Assembly (NCBI GenBank): GCA_903854805.1
Contig: CAINXK010000037.1
Coordinates: 1-10,452 of the forward strand
Reading direction: 5' to 3'
Source: an uncultured Anaerolineae bacterium
GTDB taxonomy: Bacteria > Chloroflexota > Anaerolineae > Anaerolineales > Villigracilaceae
Length of the DNA: 10,452 nucleotides
Under the pieces are notes generated by a model. The model was given only the letters and a program-made list of their open reading frames with translations. It searched no databases and was not told the origin of the DNA. The position numbers were made by a program, and so were the translations under genes. Position 1 is the first letter of the stretch; the number at the start of each line of letters is the position of its first letter. Positions 5,702 through 10,452 of the stretch are shown one piece after another.

Positions 5702-7573
5702 ATGTACAATAAACTTGGACTATGCGAAGATGATGGATTTATTCCGATGAATGATTGTGCTGAACTGGAAATTGGCCTGTCCGCGCACGGGGCTGGCGAG
5801 TACCGGGTTGAGATGCGTTTCCACGCCGCGGGGAGCGCGGCAGAAGCGCGCCTGGGCCAGGGGCTGGCGCGTTTCGATGGGTTGGGGGATGCTTTCCTTG
5901 ACGCGGATGCGTATGGGCGCACTCTGACTCGTGCGCTGTTTGCGGACGCGGGCTTGCTGGCGGCGTTTTCACAGGCCTATGGTAGTGTGCTGGCCCAGAA
6001 GCAGTCCTTGCGGCTGCGCCTGAGGCTGGATGCTGAGTCCGCCAACCTGCAAAGCCTGTGCTGGGAGCTGCTGCTTAATCCGTTGGACGATTCGCTGCTT
6101 TCGAGCGGTGGAAAGGTGCTGTTTTCGCGCTTTCAGGGCAGTTCTAACCTGACTTCGCTGGAACTTCGCCCGCTTGAACGGTTGCGCGCGCTGGCGGTGG
6201 TTGCCAACCCGCTGGGGCTGGAACGCAACCATCTGACGACCATCGACGAGGCCGGGGAGCTGCGCGCCGTTATTAATGCCCTGGGGTTGGCATGTGCCAC
6301 CATCCCGGACGGGCCGGGCGGGCGGCGGGCTACGCTGGACACAATTGTGGAAGCCTTGCGCCCGGGCTGCGACCTGCTGTGCCTGGTCTGCCACGGTACG
6401 ATCGCCAGTGGCAAGGCCTGGCTGTGGCTCGAAGGCCCAGATCGCGCCATGCAGCGCGTGGATGTGGGCGAATTGATCGGCCGCCTGATGGACCTGGATA
6501 GCCTGCCAGCCCTGGTGGTGTTGGTCTCATGCCAGAGCGCGGGCAATGCTGAAGGTCAGGCGCGCGTAGCGCTTGGGCCGCGCCTGGTGGAAGCCGGGGC
6601 CGGGGCGGTGCTGGCGATGCAAGGCAACCTATCCATGGAGACCTCGGCTGTTTTCATGCCGGTTTTTTTCCGGGAACTGCGCCGCCACGGCAGTGTGGAT
6701 CTGGCCGCAGCAACTGGCCGCAGCAGCGTGCGCGAGCGCCCAGACTGGTGGATGCCAGTACTCTTTAGCCGCCTGCAGGATAACCAGCTTTTTGCGCCAT
6801 CCAGCCCGCTGGCGGTGAACAATCTCCCGCGCAAACTGTTTGAACCGCAGACGGTCTACATCCCGGCTGGACCTTTCCTGATGGGCAGCGCCGAGGGCAG
6901 CGGTCGCCCAGCCTGGGAGTCGCCGTGCCACAGGGTGGAGCTGGGCGAGTACCGTATTGGTCGCAGCCCGGTCACCAACCGCGAGTATGCCGAATTTGTC
7001 CGCCAAACCCGCCGGCTGGCCAACCCGGAGATGGGCTGGCAGGGGCAGAACCCGCCGCCCGACCGTCTGGAGCATGCCGTGGAGGCTGTGACCTGGTACG
7101 ATGCGCAAGCCTATTGTGAGTGGCTGAGCGCCGAGAGTGGGCGGAAGTACCGCCTACCGAGCGAAGCCGAATGGGAAAAAGCCGCGCGCGGCGAGGATGG
7201 TCGCCTGTATCCCTGGGGCGATGCCTGGGATGCAGCGCTCGTGCGGGCCGGGGTGGCAGAGTCGGCCCCGGTGGAGTCGCTCGCGCCGCAGAGTGTTTAT
7301 GGCCTGTACGAGCTGGTGGGCAGTCTGCGTCAGTGGACCTGTTCGCTGTGGGGCGAGAGCAGCCTGCGTCCAGACCCGCGCTACTGTTATCCCTGGGCGG
7401 AAGACGGGCGGAACGAGCTTTCGGCCAGCCCGTTGGTGCGGCGTGTTTTCAGGGGTGGTTCGCGGGTCGATCCGCCAGCTGTGCTGGTATGCAGCGCGCG
7501 CGGCGGCGCGGCCCCCAAGATGCTTGGTCTGCCCGGCAAGTGGCACGGGTTCCGGGTGGCTTTATCGGTATGA
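5702..7573 (+). CDS. CHAT caspase-like protease fused to an FGE-sulfatase (C-type lectin fold) domain
   Basis: The protein has 623 aa. Residues about 1-150 are the region usual before CHAT domains (LRLRLRLD, then a WELL motif). The CHAT peptidase follows at about 155-365, with predicted catalytic H231 in LVCHG and C277 in VLVSCQSAG. Residues about 383-623 are an FGE-sulfatase domain: TVYIPAGPFLMGS, RSPVTNREYAEF, VTWYDAQAYCEWL, YRLPSEAEWEKAARG, YPWGD and the terminal GFRVA. The copper-binding cysteine after GGSW in true formylglycine-generating enzymes is replaced (GGSRVD), so the fold probably binds something rather than making formylglycine. There are no membrane or signal segments. I chose the ATG at 5702 because GGGGGA lies 8 nt upstream; a TTG at 5657 and ATGs at 5672 and 5675 are alternatives in frame. 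A weak promoter candidate is TTTATC/TATAAG at 5483-5512. The gene heads an operon with SIR2 and STAND genes; the CHAT part is a likely effector protease. Confidence 0.9.
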   Translation: MYNKLGLCEDDGFIPMNDCAELEIGLSAHGAGEYRVEMRFHAAGSAAEARLGQGLARFDGLGDAFLDADAYGRTLTRALFADAGLLAAFSQAYGSVLAQKQSLRLRLRLDAESANLQSLCWELLLNPLDDSLLSSGGKVLFSRFQGSSNLTSLELRPLERLRALAVVANPLGLERNHLTTIDEAGELRAVINALGLACATIPDGPGGRRATLDTIVEALRPGCDLLCLVCHGTIASGKAWLWLEGPDRAMQRVDVGELIGRLMDLDSLPALVVLVSCQSAGNAEGQARVALGPRLVEAGAGAVLAMQGNLSMETSAVFMPVFFRELRRHGSVDLAAATGRSSVRERPDWWMPVLFSRLQDNQLFAPSSPLAVNNLPRKLFEPQTVYIPAGPFLMGSAEGSGRPAWESPCHRVELGEYRIGRSPVTNREYAEFVRQTRRLANPEMGWQGQNPPPDRLEHAVEAVTWYDAQAYCEWLSAESGRKYRLPSEAEWEKAARGEDGRLYPWGDAWDAALVRAGVAESAPVESLAPQSVYGLYELVGSLRQWTCSLWGESSLRPDPRYCYPWAEDGRNELSASPLVRRVFRGGSRVDPPAVLVCSARGGAAPKMLGLPGKWHGFRVALSV

Positions 7574-7592
7574 GTGAGGAGTATAGAAAACA

Positions 7593-8708
7593 ATGAATAG
7601 ACCCAATCGCCAGGCCATGCTGGCCGCTCTCAAGGACAAGAAAACTTCGTTTTCCGGGCGGGAAGTAGACCGTTCTGAAGTTTTCCAACGCATTCGCGAT
7701 GGAAACGTCATCCCCATTATCGGAAATTCGGTGTATTTTGAGCAAATTTTCGGTTCGCCGGCTTCTGACCCAGCGGTGGATGGACTGGCCGAAAGCAAAT
7801 CAGTCAATGAGCTCCTGGCGGAAATCTGGGCCCAGAAAGTTGATTACCCGCTCACGGATACTTTCGATCTGGCGCGCGTGGCGCTTTACAACCGGGTGGT
7901 CAGCGATGACAGCGAGCATGCCAAGCGGCGATTCTTGATCTTCTTGAAGACTGCCCTGCTGGATATGTTTGCTCAGGACCCAGAAGTGGCTGGCGCCGTG
8001 GATGAACTGAGGACGCGTGTCAACATGCTGTCATTTGCGGATATTGTCCAGGAGCTGGGCGTGATTGCTTATGCCACGCCGGACGAAGATCCCCTGCGCC
8101 TGCTGGCACGCTTGAACCTGCCGGTATACGTCACCACCAGCTATTTCGACTTTCTGGAGCGGGCTATCATTGCCGAGGGCCGCACGCCGCGCACCCAGGT
8201 CTGCTTCTGGTCGGGTGAAGATGTGAACATTGCGCCGGAGCACCATTACGACCCCAACCTGATACCATCCCAGACTCAGCCGCTGGTCTATCACCTTTTT
8301 GGATTGGAAAAGTATCCGCGCACGATGGTATTGAGCGAGGATGATTACATGGCTTTTCTGGTGGAGGTGACGCGCGCGCCAAACCCTACCAGCCCGGTTA
8401 TCCCTCTCTATCTGGCAGAGGCATTCCGCAGTAAATCGCTGATCTTGCTGGGCTACCGACTGCATGACTGGGATTTCCGCGTGATTTTTCGCGGCGTGGT
8501 CAAGCCGGGGTTGACTGCCCTGCGCTCATTCGGCCTGATCCTGCAAGTCAACCCAAGCCAGGATGGCATGGGCAGGCAGGAGCAAGCCCAAAGCTATCTG
8601 AAGGAATATTTCCAGGAAGCCGATTTCAAGGTTGAATGGGGTAACGTCGAACAATACATCCAGAATGTATGGAAGGAGTGGAGCCAATGGGCGCGTGGTC
8701 GAGCATAA
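7593..8708 (+). CDS. SIR2-like family protein, predicted NAD-consuming effector
   Basis: This is a 371-aa soluble protein with SIR2_2-type features. The NAD-binding start is IPIIGNSV (residues 40-47) in place of the classical GAGIS. TTSYFDFLE (181-189) stands where TTNYD is usual. The candidate catalytic histidine H234 is in VYHLFG, LSEDDYMAFL spans 247-256, and the C-terminal LLGYRLHDWDFR spans 285-296. In characterised defence systems, SIR2 domains of this wider group hydrolyse NAD+ and stop growth; whether this one does is inferred from family. The start ATG has GAGGAG 11 nt upstream and lies 19 nt after the CHAT-FGE stop. Its 3' end overlaps the STAND gene by 22 nt, so the three are probably co-translated. 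There is no helical bundle or membrane segment fused to it, so control probably comes from the neighbouring NTPase. Confidence 0.88.
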   Translation: MNRPNRQAMLAALKDKKTSFSGREVDRSEVFQRIRDGNVIPIIGNSVYFEQIFGSPASDPAVDGLAESKSVNELLAEIWAQKVDYPLTDTFDLARVALYNRVVSDDSEHAKRRFLIFLKTALLDMFAQDPEVAGAVDELRTRVNMLSFADIVQELGVIAYATPDEDPLRLLARLNLPVYVTTSYFDFLERAIIAEGRTPRTQVCFWSGEDVNIAPEHHYDPNLIPSQTQPLVYHLFGLEKYPRTMVLSEDDYMAFLVEVTRAPNPTSPVIPLYLAEAFRSKSLILLGYRLHDWDFRVIFRGVVKPGLTALRSFGLILQVNPSQDGMGRQEQAQSYLKEYFQEADFKVEWGNVEQYIQNVWKEWSQWARGRA

Positions 8709-10452
8709 CCCTACCGGGGAGTAATCCGTACATTGGTCCGCGTCCATTCCAAAAGGAAGACGCGCCGGGCTTTTTTGGCCGCGATAACGAGGCCCGCGAC
8801 CTGCTCTCGTTGGTGGTTTCGGAGCAGCTGGTGTTGTTCTACGCCCAGTCTGGAGCGGGCAAAAGCTCGCTGATTAATACGCGCCTGGTGCCCGGCCTGG
8901 AGGAAAAAGGCTTCGAGGTTCTACCGGTTGGGCGGGTGAGCGGCGCGGTGCTATCGGGTGCAGAGACCAACAACGTGTTTGTCTACAACCTGTTAACTGG
9001 CCTGGATGCGAGTAAACAGTCGGCGGAACGCTTTCAGAAGATGCGCCTGGCCGAATTTCTGAGCAAATTCGCATCGAATGGCAATTATTATATTTACGAT
9101 GATAGCCCGCAGGGACAGGCTCAGGAACTTGCTCCCAAATCTGATGAGCCGGAATACGAGGTCTGGCCGCGGGCGCTGATCATTGATCAGTTTGAAGAAA
9201 TCGTTACCACCCACCCCGAGGCTTGGGAGAAGCGTAAGGATTTCTTTCTACAATTGGCCGAGGCGATGAAGGAAGACCCTTACCTGTGGGTTGTGCTGGT
9301 CATGCGCGAGGATTTTGTGGCGACGCTCGACCCGTACGCCCACCTGTTGCCTGGCCAGATGCGGGCGCGTTTTTATATGCGCCGCATGGGCTATGAATCC
9401 GCGCTGGAAGCCGTCCGTAAACCTGTCGCCAGCCTGCGCCCCTACGCACCCGGGGTGGCCGAGATGCTGGTGGACAACCTGCGCCTGATCACTGGCGCGC
9501 AGAGCGTATCAAGCGTTGAAACCGTCCAGGGCGAGTATGTGGAGCCAGTCCAACTTCAGGTGGTGTGCTACCAGTTATGGAAAAATCTGCTCGCCCAAAG
9601 CCGTTCCTCGGCGCCGGCCAGCCAGATCACCCAGGAAGACATCCAGCAACTGGCCAAAGGGGAAAACCTGACCCAGTTTGTCTCCAATGCGCTGGCCGAA
9701 TTCTATGAGAAGGCCATCGCCCAGGTGCTTGCGCAGCCGAATATGGTTACACCTGAGCGCGAACTGCGCGATTGGTTCTCGCACAAGCTGATCACTGAAT
9801 CTGAGACGCGCGGCCTGCTTTTCCGGGGCAAGGATACCACTGCCGGGCTGTCCAACCTGTCTGTGGACGTGCTGGGGCTGCAATATATCATCCGTTCTGA
9901 GACGCGCTCCGGAGGAATCTGGGTGGAGCTGGTCCATGACCGTTTTGTAGGACCCATTCTGCAGGCCAATCGACGCTGGGCCTCAGCCCACCAACGCCCG
10001 TCCCTTCTGGCTGCCAAAACGTGGCAGGATTCAGGGCAGCAGGCTGTGCATCTCTACGATGGCAACCAACTGGGGGCTGTTCAAGGTGCGCTGGATGCCA
10101 ACCCTGGCGAATTTACCGAGTTGGAAAGGCAATTTGTGGAAGCCAGCCTGAAGGCTGCCAAAGGCCGGCGCGATCGTTATATCGGAATAGCGCTGGGCAT
10201 CGCCGCCGTTCTGCTGGTTGCATTCACCCTTTTAACCGCCTGGGCGTTGTACAGCGCGGAGCAGGCCCGCGCCCAATCCGCCGCAAACGTGTCAGCGCGT
10301 GCCACCCTGGAGGTCAAATCCACGAGTCTAGTCCTTGCGGTGACGAGCCAGGTGGAAAGCGTTGGCCGGCTGGCAACGCGCATCGTTGAGCAGGAACAGT
10401 CGATCTCTACGATGCAGGCTGTGATGGTGATCCAGTCTACCGCTACTCCCAC
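8687..10452 (+). CDS. STAND-type P-loop NTPase with a transmembrane helix, 3'-truncated by the window
   Basis: The frame is open from the ATG at 8687 to the window end (588 codons, no stop). AAGGAG lies 8 nt before the start, and the first 22 nt overlap the SIR2 gene. The N-terminus NPYIGPRPF and FFGRDNEARDLL (about residues 13-40) is the entry motif of nSTAND1-like NTPases. Walker A is AQSGAGKSS (53-61), Walker B is ALIIDQFEE (163-171), and a conserved VMREDF arginine strand is at 205-210. LVHDRFVGPIL at 415-425 is the winged-helix region typical of STAND proteins. A strong hydrophobic helix spans about 498-520, between GRRDRY and YSAEQARAQ, followed by a probably coiled polar region. The part before the helix carries the NTPase and is likely cytosolic. 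The C-terminal sensor, often repeats, lies beyond the window. Role: ligand-driven NTP switch for the CHAT and SIR2 proteins (inference). Confidence 0.9.
   Translation, partial: MGAWSSITLPGSNPYIGPRPFQKEDAPGFFGRDNEARDLLSLVVSEQLVLFYAQSGAGKSSLINTRLVPGLEEKGFEVLPVGRVSGAVLSGAETNNVFVYNLLTGLDASKQSAERFQKMRLAEFLSKFASNGNYYIYDDSPQGQAQELAPKSDEPEYEVWPRALIIDQFEEIVTTHPEAWEKRKDFFLQLAEAMKEDPYLWVVLVMREDFVATLDPYAHLLPGQMRARFYMRRMGYESALEAVRKPVASLRPYAPGVAEMLVDNLRLITGAQSVSSVETVQGEYVEPVQLQVVCYQLWKNLLAQSRSSAPASQITQEDIQQLAKGENLTQFVSNALAEFYEKAIAQVLAQPNMVTPERELRDWFSHKLITESETRGLLFRGKDTTAGLSNLSVDVLGLQYIIRSETRSGGIWVELVHDRFVGPILQANRRWASAHQRPSLLAAKTWQDSGQQAVHLYDGNQLGAVQGALDANPGEFTELERQFVEASLKAAKGRRDRYIGIALGIAAVLLVAFTLLTAWALYSAEQARAQSAANVSARATLEVKSTSLVLAVTSQVESVGRLATRIVEQEQSISTMQAVMVIQSTATP

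Noticed and set aside
1..10452. CRISPR array
   Set aside because: No 20-40 bp direct repeats with regular unique spacers; the only tandem repeat has near-identical units throughout.

Overview
The window looks like a chromosomal segment of an environmental bacterium. My best guess is Chloroflexota, Anaerolineae-like. This rests on gene style: a family-typical O-acetylhomoserine sulfhydrylase, CHAT/FGE, SIR2 and STAND genes of the kind common in Chloroflexota and cyanobacteria, an IS66 remnant, and possible integron-like cassettes. No phylogenetic marker is present, so the assignment is an inference.

Left part (1-536). A tandem array with a period of 124-125 bp enters from the left edge and ends in a nearly perfect hairpin. 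A second, perfect 16-bp inverted repeat at 446-483 lies just past the stop codon of metY.

Sulfur block (537-3288, minus strand). The order of transcription is a consensus promoter, cysK, a tRNA-Cys(GCA) and metY. The cysK promoter has a 17-bp palindrome at the expected start site. Its leader of about 112 nt holds a terminator-like hairpin followed by seven U, then a second copy of the same palindrome next to the ribosome binding site. The block makes cysteine from O-acetylserine and homocysteine from O-acetylhomoserine, and it includes the tRNA that carries cysteine.

Cassette-like block (3387-4763, minus strand). There are two AT-richer genes, a DUF1801/YdeI-OmdA protein and a DUF4256 protein. 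They are separated by about 210 bp that contain an imperfect attC-like element. Next, 4764-5042 holds no convincing gene. A frameshifted 3' fragment of an IS66-family transposase follows at about 5043-5443, and then about 258 bp of AT-rich intergenic sequence.

Right part (5702-10452, plus strand). A compact three-gene operon encodes a CHAT caspase-like protease fused to an FGE-sulfatase/C-type-lectin-fold domain, a SIR2-family putative NAD-consuming protein, and a STAND P-loop NTPase with a transmembrane helix. The third gene overlaps the second by 22 nt, runs off the right edge, and is the longest reading frame on this side. The architecture is a regulatory NTPase, two potential effectors and a possible ligand-binding fold. 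It fits a predicted NTP-dependent conflict (antiphage or programmed cell death) system and is the most interesting content of the window.
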